A DNA stretch of 64,000 bases from Pedobacter arcticus A12 (GCF_000302595.1 NZ_JH947126.1:156454-220453); one strand, 5' to 3'. Positions 1 to 9,107 are shown, counted from the first letter of the stretch. Notes: generated by a model not told the origin, from the sequence alone. Program-made: numbers and translations.

Positions 1-332
1 TAACGCTTTGGGTTGTTTCGGTCTATCAGCATTCCGATTCCGTAATAAAAGCCGAGGTTGGCCCAATAAGCCAAAGAACTGAACGGTTTTATATTTAAAG
101 TTTTCTGCAAGCTATCGTTGAAAATCACCATTTTTAACTCGTTTTTGTTTCTGTCAACGGTTATCGTTCGGCTGGTAATGGTGTTTTTTAAAGTGTCGTT
201 AGCAACAATTAGTTGTGTGGGTTGGTTTGTATATACGTTGAGTGTTGTTTTTCGGGAGTTAAGAATAGTTGCACAAGAACTTAAAACCAGCGCTAATGTC
301 ACTAAATACAAGACCGTAAGGTGTATTTTCAT
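1..332 (-). CDS. Small lipoprotein, C-terminus beyond window (partial)
   Basis: Reading the minus strand from an ATG at 330-332 gives an open frame of 110 codons to the window edge. Residues 1-20 form a lipoprotein signal peptide (MKIHLTVLYL start) ending in the lipobox LSSC, with Cys20 as the lipidation site; the mature protein starts CATILNSRK. The CATI start and the LGFYYGIGMLIDRN stretch near the cut end are typical of small Bacteroidota envelope lipoproteins with a PEGA-like beta domain and a short hydrophobic C-terminus; that family assignment is inference. A plus-strand frame over 118-342 is a shadow of this gene. The stop codon lies outside the window. Confidence 0.75.
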   Translation of the reverse strand, partial: MKIHLTVLYLVTLALVLSSCATILNSRKTTLNVYTNQPTQLIVANDTLKNTITSRTITVDRNKNELKMVIFNDSLQKTLNIKPFSSLAYWANLGFYYGIGMLIDRNNPKR

Positions 333-493
333 AAGTGGTTAGCATTGTTTTTTATCAAATGCGTGGCTTAAATTACTGTTTTTTTTAAGTGGTAAGTTGT
401 ATTGTTAAACTGATGTTTTTAACGGTTTTTTGTTTGCCATTAATCCACCTCTTTCATTAAAAAACCTTTATCTACACTTTCGTTTATCAAGCT

Positions 494-1039
494 TTATTCA
501 TAGTTCCAAATTGTGGTAGAGCCCTCTTTAATTGCTTTTTTCTTATCGTAAACTTTTTGATAGGGCACATTAAATTCTGCCCAAGTGCCCCCATTATTTG
601 AAGTGTTTTGAAGCAAAGGTTCAAATCGATCCATTGACTTAGCAAACTTTGCATCATCTGTGATTCCTTCTTCAAACTCCTCCCAAATTGCTAAAAATTC
701 GTCCGCTTGTTCTTTGGGTAAAAGTCCGAAAATTCGTTTTGCTGCGGTAAGTTCTTCTGCAGTATTTGTATGGTTTTTTACGGTATCATAAATAAAAGTA
801 TCACCAGCATCAATTTCTACAATGTCATGGATGAGAACCATTTTCAAAACCTTAAGCACATCTATCTGTTTGTTTGAGTGTGTTGCCAATACAATCGTCA
901 TCATGGCCAAATGCCAACTATGTTCAGCGTCATTCTCGTGTCTGTCGCTGTTGAACAACCTGGTTTTCCGTTGAATGTACTTTAACTTATCAATTTCTTT
1001 TATGAAAGCTAGTTGTTTTAAAAGGTTGTTATGTTGCAT
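494..1039 (-). CDS. HD-domain hydrolase (5'-deoxynucleotidase / YfbR-HDDC2-like)
   Basis: A 181-aa protein with an HD metal-dependent phosphohydrolase domain. Visible motifs are RHENDAEHSWH (residues 33-43, containing the first metal His), HDIVEIDAGD with the HD pair at 71-72, and a distal Asp in MDRFEPL. Length and motif order match the YfbR/HDDC2 family, which removes phosphate from deoxynucleoside 5'-monophosphates; the substrate here is inferred from the family. I chose ATG at 1039, 7 nt after the upstream stop, over an in-frame ATG at 1066 that would overlap the upstream gene by 20 nt. It is probably co-transcribed with the 433-aa gene upstream. Confidence 0.82.
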   Translation of the reverse strand: MQHNNLLKQLAFIKEIDKLKYIQRKTRLFNSDRHENDAEHSWHLAMMTIVLATHSNKQIDVLKVLKMVLIHDIVEIDAGDTFIYDTVKNHTNTAEELTAAKRIFGLLPKEQADEFLAIWEEFEEGITDDAKFAKSMDRFEPLLQNTSNNGGTWAEFNVPYQKVYDKKKAIKEGSTTIWNYE

Positions 1040-1046
1040 TGGATTA

Positions 1047-2348
1047 TCAATTATACTCCCACTCAATATCCTCTATATCAACAATATACTTATTCAACAA
1101 TAAGAAATCAAAAAGCGGTTTAGCTTCGGGCGATACTTCTAGGTTTTTAGAAGTGACCATCTTTTTATTTTTAATGTCTCTGTAAGGAAAAGTTAGCAGT
1201 TTAACATTGCCACTAAACAGGTCGCTCACATAAGCCAAAAGCTCGTTGGTATAAGTGCTTCCGTAATTTTCGGAAAGGAAAATGTGTTTTAGATTTGCAA
1301 TACTGGTGGTAATCCCCACACTTTGTGGCTTGCATTTAGCCAAGTATTTGGCCAAGTTATTATGTCGGTTAAAGTTGGAGATAATTACCGCATGCCCCAT
1401 TTCTAATATATCTGATGCCCGTTTGGAAACCCGCTGCAACAACTCAGTGTCTTCCAAAGAAGCGGTTTCCATCATGTTGTTTAGCGTAAGTTCGGCCATA
1501 CTTAGCGAATCTACATCCTTAATCCCCATGTGAAACTTGTATTGCGTTACTGCATGAGTAAAAAGGTCGAAATCTGGTTTGGCTTTTTGATTAAAACGCG
1601 TACGCAGAATCATGATATGCTTTTTGTACATTAGATCTTTGGCTTGCACCACTCCTATTTCCGGGATAAAAACCGCCGCTGGGGAAAAACCTTTCTGTAT
1701 CAAATAAAGATTGACCAAAACCTCGCTCACGTTTCCAAAAGCAGGACCTTTCACGTTAATTAAATCAATCTCTACAGATCCCGGACTTAAATTATCAGCC
1801 AAAGATTCAATCATCATTTGGGTATTTCGATGATGGAAAAATGCTGTATAAACTAGGTTTACGCCCAAAATTCCTAGGATATTTTGTTGCAAAGTAGCAT
1901 CACTATCCAATAATCTAACGTGGAAAATAATCTCATTAGCTGGTCCGCCTGCTTCTAACTGAAATTTAATACCCAGCCAACCATGAGGATCATTAGACTT
2001 GTTATAATTTAAGGTTGTTACCGTATCTGCAAAGGAAAAAAACTTCCGTTCTTCGTACTTTACGCCATGTAAACGCTCGCACAAAAGTTCGAACTCGTGG
2101 TTTAGCATTTTTTCTAATCGAGATTTAGAAACATACCGACCAGATTCTTCGGCGCCGTAAATTTCGTTGCTAAAAGTCATATCATAAGCCGACATGGTTT
2201 TAGCAATGGTTCCTGAAGCCGCACCTGCGGTGAAGAAATTTCTTGCTACCTCTTGCCCTGCACCTATTTCGGCGAATGTGCCGTATATATTTTGATCTAA
2301 ATTTATGGTTAATGCCTTACGACGGGTATCGAGTGTTTCTAATAACAT
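1047..2348 (-). CDS. Conserved 433-aa cytosolic protein of unknown function
   Basis: A 433-aa soluble protein without signal peptide or membrane segments, starting MLLETLDTRRKAL. I recognise it as a conserved family widespread in Bacteroidota; relatives carry conflicting database names, including nicotinate-nucleotide adenylyltransferase and TonB-dependent receptor. I see no nucleotidyltransferase HxGH motif and no barrel signature, so neither name is supported. Conserved-looking stretches are EIGAGQEVARNFF (about residues 27-39) and SVEIDLINVKGPAFG (about 190-205). It directly precedes the HD hydrolase gene and likely forms a transcription unit with it. Function is unknown. Confidence 0.8.
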   Translation of the reverse strand: MLLETLDTRRKALTINLDQNIYGTFAEIGAGQEVARNFFTAGAASGTIAKTMSAYDMTFSNEIYGAEESGRYVSKSRLEKMLNHEFELLCERLHGVKYEERKFFSFADTVTTLNYNKSNDPHGWLGIKFQLEAGGPANEIIFHVRLLDSDATLQQNILGILGVNLVYTAFFHHRNTQMMIESLADNLSPGSVEIDLINVKGPAFGNVSEVLVNLYLIQKGFSPAAVFIPEIGVVQAKDLMYKKHIMILRTRFNQKAKPDFDLFTHAVTQYKFHMGIKDVDSLSMAELTLNNMMETASLEDTELLQRVSKRASDILEMGHAVIISNFNRHNNLAKYLAKCKPQSVGITTSIANLKHIFLSENYGSTYTNELLAYVSDLFSGNVKLLTFPYRDIKNKKMVTSKNLEVSPEAKPLFDFLLLNKYIVDIEDIEWEYN

Positions 2349-2380
2349 GGGGCAAATTTAAGAATAAATTACGCTTTCAT

Positions 2381-3436
2381 TTAAGCTTCCTTATCGTAAA
2401 ACAGTGTAATGTAGTTTTTACCTTTTATATCGTCAAAACCTTGCTCTAGCATACTTCTATCACCATGAATGTAAACATGGAAGTTTTTATCTAGTTTTAA
2501 AACGGTTTTATAGTTAGCGTTCTGTTTTTTAACAGCTTGTGATGAGATATCAAAACCACCACTTAAAGGTGTATCGAACTCTTGTTCGTAACTGCTCATC
2601 ATGTTTTTAAAGGATTTAGAAGCCACTTCATTCCCTATAACTTCATCAGAAAATTCCTCTAGATCAAACTTCTCCTTTTCTTTAAAATACTTCATTGATT
2701 TGTTGAGCAAATCAATTTTATCGGGTTTAGAGATTTCAAAGTCTTCACTTATCTTTTCGGTTACAAAGTTTTTATAAAGCCCTAAAACATTGTGTGTTTG
2801 GTTAAAACTGTCGTTACGGATTTTAAGTTTTAAAAAGTCATCCTTCCAATAAACCGCTTCACCACTTTTATTGGTTTGATCAATCACAAGCACTTTATAA
2901 CCTTCTTCTGCTTCGGTATTAATGATTAAGCAACCTTTGTCAAGTTTCTGTATATTAATAGCTTCCTGCTCATAACTTAAAGAAAAACCTCCAGCATCTG
3001 GGTACACTTTTAGGTACGTTTCTTTGGTTTCTGATTTAAAGATACCGATAGCTTTATGCAGTTCGCCTTCAATTTGTACCGACTCGAAATTGACGATATA
3101 GACCTCTCCTGCCTTGATTTTTGGATGCGTAGAAACATCGTATAGATGGCGGGTAATCTGCTGACTGATGTCGTGGAAATTGCTTCCACTTTCGAAAGCT
3201 TTTTTTGCGAAGTGGTAAATTTCGTTCAGCGCCAGATCATCTGTGGCATGTGTAAATCGATAAACCTCGTTTACTTTTTCGAATGGCTTCAGAAAATAGG
3301 TCATCAACAGGTTTTTAAGCATTTCATCTTCAATACCCAAAGGCTGTTCAGATAAAACCATGTATTCGTCTTGCGCTTTATTGCCTACTTTATGTACCGA
3401 TATCTGATTTAACGATGCTTCAAATGATGTAATCAT
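2381..3436 (-). CDS. Nucleoid-associated protein, NdpA/YejK (37 kDa) family
   Basis: A 351-aa protein whose overall sequence fits the 37-kDa nucleoid-associated family (NdpA/YejK). Supporting features are the N-terminal VHKVGNKAQDE segment, the central AGEVYIVNFESVQIEGELHKAIGIFKSE strand-rich block (cited in part), and a charged C-terminus. Family members bind the nucleoid; their precise role is poorly defined. It is cytosolic, with no signal peptide. Only 3 nt separate its start from the stop of the histone-deacetylase-like gene upstream at 3440, so the two are very likely translated from one mRNA. Confidence 0.8.
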   Translation of the reverse strand: MITSFEASLNQISVHKVGNKAQDEYMVLSEQPLGIEDEMLKNLLMTYFLKPFEKVNEVYRFTHATDDLALNEIYHFAKKAFESGSNFHDISQQITRHLYDVSTHPKIKAGEVYIVNFESVQIEGELHKAIGIFKSETKETYLKVYPDAGGFSLSYEQEAINIQKLDKGCLIINTEAEEGYKVLVIDQTNKSGEAVYWKDDFLKLKIRNDSFNQTHNVLGLYKNFVTEKISEDFEISKPDKIDLLNKSMKYFKEKEKFDLEEFSDEVIGNEVASKSFKNMMSSYEQEFDTPLSGGFDISSQAVKKQNANYKTVLKLDKNFHVYIHGDRSMLEQGFDDIKGKNYITLFYDKEA

Positions 3437-3439
3437 GTT

Positions 3440-4342
3440 TTAAAAATAAATTTGGTGTGCCGTTTTAAAAGTGTTGCAATGTGCATTAACAATAAGTTTT
3501 ATATCGGCAGAATAACCACCTCCCATACTCACCTGTACAGGTATTTTACGTTGATAACATGCTTCAAAAACCATTTGATCTCTTTGCTGACATCCTTTTA
3601 AACTGAGTGCAAGTTTACCTAATTTATCTGTTTCCAGCACATCAACTCCAGAAAGAAAAAACACAAAATCGGGTTTAACCTGATCAAATAATTGCGGAAG
3701 TTGTTGAGCCAGAAGCGCTAAGTACGTTTCATCCCCAACCCCATCTGGCAAAGGAATATCCAAATCAGATTTCTCTTTTCTGAAAGGAAAGTTATTAGCT
3801 CCGTGGACGGAAAAAGTAAAAACGTTTGGGTTGTTTTCGAAAATTTGAGCCGTTCCATTTCCTTGATGAACATCTAAATCAATAATTAAAATAGAAGAAG
3901 CTAATTTATTAGCTAGCAAATAATTACAAGCTATTGCTTGGTCGTTCAACAAACAAAAACCTTCGCCCCAGTTACTGCCAGCGTGGTGTGTTCCGCCTGC
4001 TACGTTAAAAGCAACGCCGTTTGCAATGGCATGGTCACAACCGTCAATTGTGCCTTTGACAATCCGCAGTTCTCTTTCTATCAATTTAGCACTTAGCGGA
4101 AAACCTGTGCGCTTTTCTTCTTGGTAACTAAGGTTTATGTTTTTTAGTTTCTGCCAGTAATCTGCATCGTGGGTTAGTAAAACCCATTCTTCGGCACAGA
4201 TCGCCGGTGAAAACAAGTTTTCGTCAATGATTATTCCCTCGTGTTTTAGCTGTAACGGAATTAATTCGTACTTCAACATCGGGAAACGATGACCAACTGG
4301 TAAAGGATGAGCGTAAATGGGATCGAACGCGATTTTAAGCAT
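3440..4342 (-). CDS. Histone-deacetylase / acetoin-utilisation family hydrolase
   Basis: A 300-aa arginase/deacetylase-fold enzyme. The active-site elements are intact: the double His in GGTHHAG (His119-His120), the zinc-binding DLDVHQGNG stretch (Asp157, His159), the third zinc ligand in SGVD (Asp234), and GGGY at 274-277. Family members hydrolyse amide bonds of acetylated lysines, polyamines or small molecules; the substrate here cannot be told from sequence. Its start overlaps the end of the TspO-like gene by 8 nt, implying translational coupling, and the nucleoid protein gene follows 3 nt downstream. Confidence 0.88.
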   Translation of the reverse strand: MLKIAFDPIYAHPLPVGHRFPMLKYELIPLQLKHEGIIIDENLFSPAICAEEWVLLTHDADYWQKLKNINLSYQEEKRTGFPLSAKLIERELRIVKGTIDGCDHAIANGVAFNVAGGTHHAGSNWGEGFCLLNDQAIACNYLLANKLASSILIIDLDVHQGNGTAQIFENNPNVFTFSVHGANNFPFRKEKSDLDIPLPDGVGDETYLALLAQQLPQLFDQVKPDFVFFLSGVDVLETDKLGKLALSLKGCQQRDQMVFEACYQRKIPVQVSMGGGYSADIKLIVNAHCNTFKTAHQIYF

Positions 4343-5144
4343 TCAACTGATGTTTCTTATAGGTTGCTATTTTGTACCATTGAAATACAGTTAATACAGC
4401 CACTATTCCAAAACCAATCCAGGCAGTTAAAATTACATTAGCGAAAACTGTTTCGTCAACGGCTGTTCTTTTTAAAACAATGCCGTAAAGTGCCCAAACT
4501 ACCACCAAGCCAAAAAATGGGTTTTTCTTTACAGTGATTATAAAAATCGATAGTAACACAGTTATCACGATCATCAGCATTGCCCAAGTACTAGGATCGA
4601 TTCCGAAGCCGTCCCAATTTTTTGAAACTAGGTAAACAGAAATATTAGCGATGTTGGCCACGCATAACCAAGCGAAGTAAATGGTTAAAGGAAACTGCGT
4701 CAACAGCTTATTAGTGAATGTTTTATCGTTATCAAAAAGATTAAGATTAATAAAGATTTTGATCAAAGTAATCAGCTGAATGATAATGAGCAACATGGAC
4801 GTAAAAAGGTATTCGTACGTGAAAGCGAAAACCCAGAAAGTGGTTGCTATGTTATTGATGATAAAGAGATTTCCTATTTTTAGGATATCCTGATTTGCGT
4901 CAGCATGGATGTCATCCTTGTATGCCCTAACGAGATGGTAAATCGCAAAGCCAAATAAAGAAAGATATATCACGCCCCAAATAGCAAATGTTAAACCTGC
5001 CGGTGTAAAAACGGTGTCATACTTGTCAGAAATATCCTTATTTGTACCTCCACCAAATATTCCAAGCTGACTTAAATTAGAAACTGCAAATGCAATTACA
5101 TAAATCAAAAGATTTAGCGTCGCCAAGATTTTTACTTTTTTCAT
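4335..5144 (-). CDS. TspO/MBR-like (tryptophan-rich sensory protein-like) membrane protein
   Basis: A 269-aa polytopic protein with about seven hydrophobic segments. The FTPAGLTFAIWGVIY motif near residue 50 and later Trp-rich helices resemble TspO/MBR-type proteins, which bind tetrapyrroles and isoprenoid ligands. It is longer than classical TspO (about 160 aa), so this is a relative and not a canonical member. ATG at 5144 is preferred over the upstream TTG at 5162. Its 3' end overlaps the deacetylase-like gene by 8 nt. Confidence 0.68.
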   Translation of the reverse strand: MKKVKILATLNLLIYVIAFAVSNLSQLGIFGGGTNKDISDKYDTVFTPAGLTFAIWGVIYLSLFGFAIYHLVRAYKDDIHADANQDILKIGNLFIINNIATTFWVFAFTYEYLFTSMLLIIIQLITLIKIFINLNLFDNDKTFTNKLLTQFPLTIYFAWLCVANIANISVYLVSKNWDGFGIDPSTWAMLMIVITVLLSIFIITVKKNPFFGLVVVWALYGIVLKRTAVDETVFANVILTAWIGFGIVAVLTVFQWYKIATYKKHQLNA

Positions 5145-5181
5145 GTTGTTTTTATGTTTCAAATGTTGAGTTTTCTTTTTT

Positions 5182-5682
5182 TTACGATTTCTTGAAATCT
5201 ATCTCTTCATGATTACCTTCGCTATAGGTTTCGCCTTTAACAATAGCCTTTATGAGGTTAAAAAGCACAACCATATCACTTGCAGAACTATCCCAATACT
5301 CTGCTTTTAATACCTCAACCCTAATTAGTGTGAGGCGAGGATCGGTTTTGCCTTTCGGGAACCATGCTTTCATTGCGGGTATCCAAAGTTGCTCAATTTT
5401 ATCCTGATCATGAGCCAAGTATAGCCTTCCGCTTAAAGCGATGTACGTATTGTTTTCTGGGTTGGTGTAGGTTACAGATACGTTATTATTGATCGCGACA
5501 TCATGCTCATCGGGTGTATGTTCGTCAGAAAAGAAGTATAGATTTGCATCGTCATCAAGCTCCATCGTGTTCATCGGGCGACTATAAAATTCTCCATTCG
5601 CCTTTAAAGAGTTGAGCATTGCAACGTTTACTTCATTAATCAACGTTCTTAGCTTGTCTATTTTTTTTGATTTATTGTTCAT
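5182..5682 (-). CDS. Pyridoxamine 5'-phosphate oxidase-fold protein (general stress protein 26-like)
   Basis: A 166-aa soluble protein with the split-barrel flavin-binding pattern. FYSRPMNTMELDDDANLYFF (residues about 32-51) is the conserved N-terminal strand pair, followed by VSVTYTNPENNTYIALSG and the WFPKGKTDPRLTLIRVE block typical of general stress protein 26 relatives. Such proteins bind flavin or F420-type cofactors and are linked to stress responses. The reaction is not predictable. It sits 37 nt upstream of the TspO-like start and may share its transcript. Confidence 0.8.
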   Translation of the reverse strand: MNNKSKKIDKLRTLINEVNVAMLNSLKANGEFYSRPMNTMELDDDANLYFFSDEHTPDEHDVAINNNVSVTYTNPENNTYIALSGRLYLAHDQDKIEQLWIPAMKAWFPKGKTDPRLTLIRVEVLKAEYWDSSASDMVVLFNLIKAIVKGETYSEGNHEEIDFKKS

Positions 5683-5771
5683 TTCTATGATTATAGCAAT
5701 CTCTAATTAACAAAAAAACTGCCAGATTGATGAGGTTATTTATCTTGATAAAAACAGAGAAACTGGTCGCT

Positions 5772-7580
5772 TTAAACCGATTCGTTAATGTTTAAACCTA
5801 TTGCACTTAACAGAATAGAGGCGTTAAAAGTTTTACATTCGCCGTTTTTAATCTTGTAGTCAAAATACATTTCCTCATCCTTAATTTGGATGTCAAAATG
5901 GAAGTTTCTCAGCTGTTTTGGAAAGTCCGATTCCAATTCCGCAATCTGTAAATCATGAGTGGCTATAAATCCGGGTGTTCCTTGTTTAATTAGTGCTTTT
6001 ATAAAAACTTTAGAGCCTAAGTATTTATCTCTGCTGTTTGTGCCTCTCAGCATTTCATCGACCAAAACGAATGCATATCTGTCTGCTTTTGTATGGTCCA
6101 AAATCATTTTTAAACGATCAATCTCTGCCTTAAAGGTTGAAGTTTGACTTGCTAGTGAATCTTTGATTCGCATGTAACTGATCAAATTAAAGATAGAGGA
6201 TTCAAAATGTTGAGCGCAAACATTTGCACCTGCGAAAGCAAGCACCATATTGGTACCCACGCTACGTAAAAACGTAGATTTTCCTGCCATATTTGAACCT
6301 GTAATTACATCTATTGTAATGTTTTGTGCTAAATGAAAGTTATTAGAAACGCTGTGTTCTGGCTTTATTAAAGGATGCATAAGCTCTTCTGCAGAAAAAC
6401 AGTAGCTTTCTTTAATGTTAGGAACCGTCCAAGCTGGATGATTCATATTTAAAGTTGCGAAAGTTATTAACGCTTCAAAATCGCCAATAAGCGCAATACC
6501 TTTAATAACGTTTGTTTTATTGGTCTGCTCCCACTTTGCTAATCGCTGTAAACAGCGCAAATCCCACTGAAAAAATAGGTTTAAAAATATCCCCACAATT
6601 GGATTAAGTCTGGCGTTTAATGAGTTCAAGATCTTAGCCAGCTCAGCAATTTGTAAATGAAGAGGCTGTTTGGTTAAAATCGACTGCTGTTTTTCCTTTA
6701 ATAACTCGCTCGTCCAAGTTACTTCTTCAATCCACTTGATGTTGGGAGCATAACCCTTTAATACATCAACACTACTTCCAATATTTTCATGCAGGTGATC
6801 TATTTTTGCTTTGTACATAAAATAAAACACTCCACTAAACAGTAAACCAAACCCTAAAAGACTCCAAAATATACCTCCTATAAATATCGCTAGAAACAAT
6901 AAAACAACATTTAAAACGGTGAGTGCCGTTACTCCGATGGTGATTGGTTTTGAAGAAATAAAATCAATATTTTTTGGTAGATAATCTAGAAAGAAAGCTT
7001 CAATTCTTATGGCTTGGTTGGTATCTAATTTGAATAATCTAGCTCTAAAATTTAATAGCTCCGAAAAATAATTAGTTAGCTCTTTTATAGCGTTTTGCCT
7101 ACCTTCAATTATATTTTTAGTTGATGCCTTTTTTAACCATGAAGCCAAGGTTGTTTTACCACTTTTAGTTACACTTCTGTTAATGTATGCAAACAGTGAA
7201 AAATCGCCAAATATATCCAAATCATCGGTATAAGCGTGTTGCGGATTCTGATATTCACTTCCGTTTGGATAAATATTCACTCCACCTAATCTAAGTTGAA
7301 TTTCATTTTCTGTGAGCTCAAGCTTTGTGCGGGTAAAATCATAAATATTCTGAAAATTGACCTGCTTTTTTATCAAGATTAAAAATGCGACAATCATCAA
7401 AAAACCAATGATAGCCAATGCTATTAATCCATCGTTAAAAAACAAATAAGCTAGTAATACAGCAAGCGCAAATACACCCAAACGTAAGTACGAATAAAGA
7501 TTTATTTTACGCTTTAAGCCATCTATTTCAAGTTGTAATTGTTGTTTTAAAGATTGCTGATCTATTGGTTGATGAATCAT
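5772..7580 (-). CDS. Membrane-anchored MutS-like DNA mismatch-repair-type ATPase
   Basis: A 602-aa protein that has a MutS-family ATPase at its C-terminus but lacks the mismatch-recognition N-terminal domains. The P-loop is GSNMAGKST (428-436), the Walker B region is FVLVDEMLRG with Asp508-Glu509, and the DSLASQTSTFKAE segment between them is the MutS-type loop. Two hydrophobic hairpins, at about 30-72 and 212-256, look like membrane anchors, which canonical MutS does not have. Its substrate is unknown. The family is common in Bacteroidota and its members are often annotated simply as DNA mismatch repair protein; that role is doubtful for a membrane-bound form. Confidence 0.83.
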   Translation of the reverse strand: MIHQPIDQQSLKQQLQLEIDGLKRKINLYSYLRLGVFALAVLLAYLFFNDGLIALAIIGFLMIVAFLILIKKQVNFQNIYDFTRTKLELTENEIQLRLGGVNIYPNGSEYQNPQHAYTDDLDIFGDFSLFAYINRSVTKSGKTTLASWLKKASTKNIIEGRQNAIKELTNYFSELLNFRARLFKLDTNQAIRIEAFFLDYLPKNIDFISSKPITIGVTALTVLNVVLLFLAIFIGGIFWSLLGFGLLFSGVFYFMYKAKIDHLHENIGSSVDVLKGYAPNIKWIEEVTWTSELLKEKQQSILTKQPLHLQIAELAKILNSLNARLNPIVGIFLNLFFQWDLRCLQRLAKWEQTNKTNVIKGIALIGDFEALITFATLNMNHPAWTVPNIKESYCFSAEELMHPLIKPEHSVSNNFHLAQNITIDVITGSNMAGKSTFLRSVGTNMVLAFAGANVCAQHFESSIFNLISYMRIKDSLASQTSTFKAEIDRLKMILDHTKADRYAFVLVDEMLRGTNSRDKYLGSKVFIKALIKQGTPGFIATHDLQIAELESDFPKQLRNFHFDIQIKDEEMYFDYKIKNGECKTFNASILLSAIGLNINESV

Positions 7581-7593
7581 GATAAAAATGGGA

Positions 7594-7626
7594 TAAAAAA
7601 AACCGCTGGAGATTGATCCAACGGTT
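7594..7626 (-). terminator. Intrinsic terminator of the OmpA-lipoprotein gene
   Basis: Arms at 7601-7610 and 7617-7626 form a 10-bp stem (one G-U pair on the minus strand) with a 6-nt loop. On the minus strand it is followed by a run of T. It lies 28 nt past the stop of the OmpA gene and just before the start of the MutS-like gene, so it separates the two. Confidence 0.75.
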
Positions 7627-7653
7627 ATAAAAGTATAAAATAAAATGTTTGTT

Positions 7654-8247
7654 TTATTTTTCGGGAGTTATTTCAACTCTACGGTTTAAAACTCTTCCAC
7701 TTTCGGTAGCATTATCAGCAACAGGCTGTGCCTCTCCATATCCTTTGGTAATTAAACGGCTAGATGCAACTCCGTTGTTTACTAAGTACGCTTTAACCGC
7801 ATTAGCTCTATCAACAGAAAGTGCCATGTTCCTTTGTTCTGTACCTTCGGCAGACGAGTGTCCGTTCACTAAAAATTTAGTTTTTCCGGAGGTTTTAATT
7901 TGTTGAGCTATTGTTTCTAAAACTGCGTATGAAGATGTTTTTAGTACTGATGAATTAAATTCAAATTGAATGTTCTTATAATCGTAAACCTTCATTTCTT
8001 CTTTGGGGCAACCGTTGTTTGATGCGTCGCCTTTAACCTCGGGACATTCATCTATTGAATCTGGCACTCCGTCTCCATCAGTATCAACCTCTTTAACAGG
8101 CTCTGCTGGTTTTGCAGGTGGCGCAACTTCAACAATTTCTTCTTGAGGTTTAACTACTGGCTTTTTAGACTTACAAGAAGAGTAAAATAGGGCAACAAGC
8201 GACAAACTTAATGCAAGAACAATGGTTTTAAAATTTACTTTGATCAT
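7654..8247 (-). CDS. OmpA-family outer-membrane lipoprotein with TSP3-like calcium repeat
   Basis: A 197-aa protein. Residues 1-25 are a lipoprotein signal peptide ending in YSSC (Cys25). A Pro/Val/Glu-rich linker follows, then a thrombospondin type-3-like repeat, DTDGDGVPDSIDECP (about 56-70). From about 88 to 197 is an OmpA-like peptidoglycan-binding domain, with NGHSSAEGTEQRNMALS and the closing LNRRVEI typical of the fold. It likely ties the outer membrane to peptidoglycan. It is monocistronic, with its own terminator at 7594-7626. Confidence 0.88.
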   Translation of the reverse strand: MIKVNFKTIVLALSLSLVALFYSSCKSKKPVVKPQEEIVEVAPPAKPAEPVKEVDTDGDGVPDSIDECPEVKGDASNNGCPKEEMKVYDYKNIQFEFNSSVLKTSSYAVLETIAQQIKTSGKTKFLVNGHSSAEGTEQRNMALSVDRANAVKAYLVNNGVASSRLITKGYGEAQPVADNATESGRVLNRRVEITPEK

Positions 8248-8589
8248 GATTTTATTTATTGATATAATTCAAATAAGTGCAATTATAACACCAAAATATG
8301 GAAATAGTAAATCTAATGCTTAATAATTTCCAACAGTATAATAATCTGTAAATTCAAACCGTTTTAGTCGGCAAGAACAATAACAAATTAAATCTTTTTA
8401 AAAAGATTGGGCTGATTATTTTTTTCATTAAAAGCGAGTTCTGGATACTTATAAGAGCCAATTTGGTCGAAAAACACAGAAAAATGGATTCAAGTGAAAA
8501 TATTTAGAAATCTGTTTTAAACCTTTGAAATAATTAGTTACTTTTATTGATTAAGAATTGTAAAATATTTAGATTTTGGCTAATCCATT
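8248..8589. other. Divergent intergenic region, very AT-rich
   Basis: This 342-nt gap between the OmpA gene (minus) and the response regulator (plus) must hold both promoters. It has no coding frame of note. A perfect 18-nt palindrome lies at 8391-8408 (AATCTTTTTAAAAAGATT), which could be a protein-binding site or a hairpin. No promoter could be assigned with confidence. Confidence 0.5.
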
Positions 8590-8967
8590 ATGCAGAAGAT
8601 TTTAATTATAGACGACGAGATTGGAATATGCTTAATCATGTCTAAATTTCTAACAAAAAACGGATATCAAACTGTTATTGCGGAAAGTGGTGCCACAGCT
8701 TTTGAGTATTTAGAAAACGAAAGCTTTGATTTGGTATTGAGTGATTTCAGGTTAGAGGACACCAACGGAAGAGAAATTTTAAGACGTATAAAGTCTGATT
8801 ATCCAGAGCTGATTGTGATTATTGTGAGTGGTTTTGGTGATACTAATTTGGCTGCAGAGTTAATACGTATGGGGGCTTATGATTTTATAAACAAGCCAAT
8901 TTACCCTAATGTGATTTTAGAAGCTGTAAAAAGCGCTTTAGAATCTAGAGACACCACTGTTAGTTAA
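8590..8967 (+). CDS. Stand-alone response-regulator receiver domain
   Basis: A 125-aa protein consisting only of a CheY-like receiver domain. The acidic pair is Asp8-Asp9, the phospho-acceptor is Asp52 (in LSDFRLED), the switch residue is Ser80, and the conserved lysine is Lys102 in NKP. There is no output domain, and no histidine kinase is adjacent, so its partner is elsewhere. It probably acts by protein-protein interaction in a phosphorelay or on an unlinked effector. Confidence 0.88.
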   Translation: MQKILIIDDEIGICLIMSKFLTKNGYQTVIAESGATAFEYLENESFDLVLSDFRLEDTNGREILRRIKSDYPELIVIIVSGFGDTNLAAELIRMGAYDFINKPIYPNVILEAVKSALESRDTTVS

Positions 8968-9107
8968 ACTCCGACTTTCTTAGATCTTTACAAAAAAGCG
9001 AGATATATTCTTGTCATTTTTTGTTTGATAACCTATTTATATCCCAACCGAAACCAAGCCTGCGGAAAACTAAATATTTTTAAGCTTCGTTCATAATCAG
9101 CAACGCA

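Noticed and set aside
118-342. Plus-strand 74-codon frame with a hydrophobic N-terminus
   Set aside because: It is antisense to a minus-strand lipoprotein with signal peptide and lipobox running to the window edge, which is much better supported.
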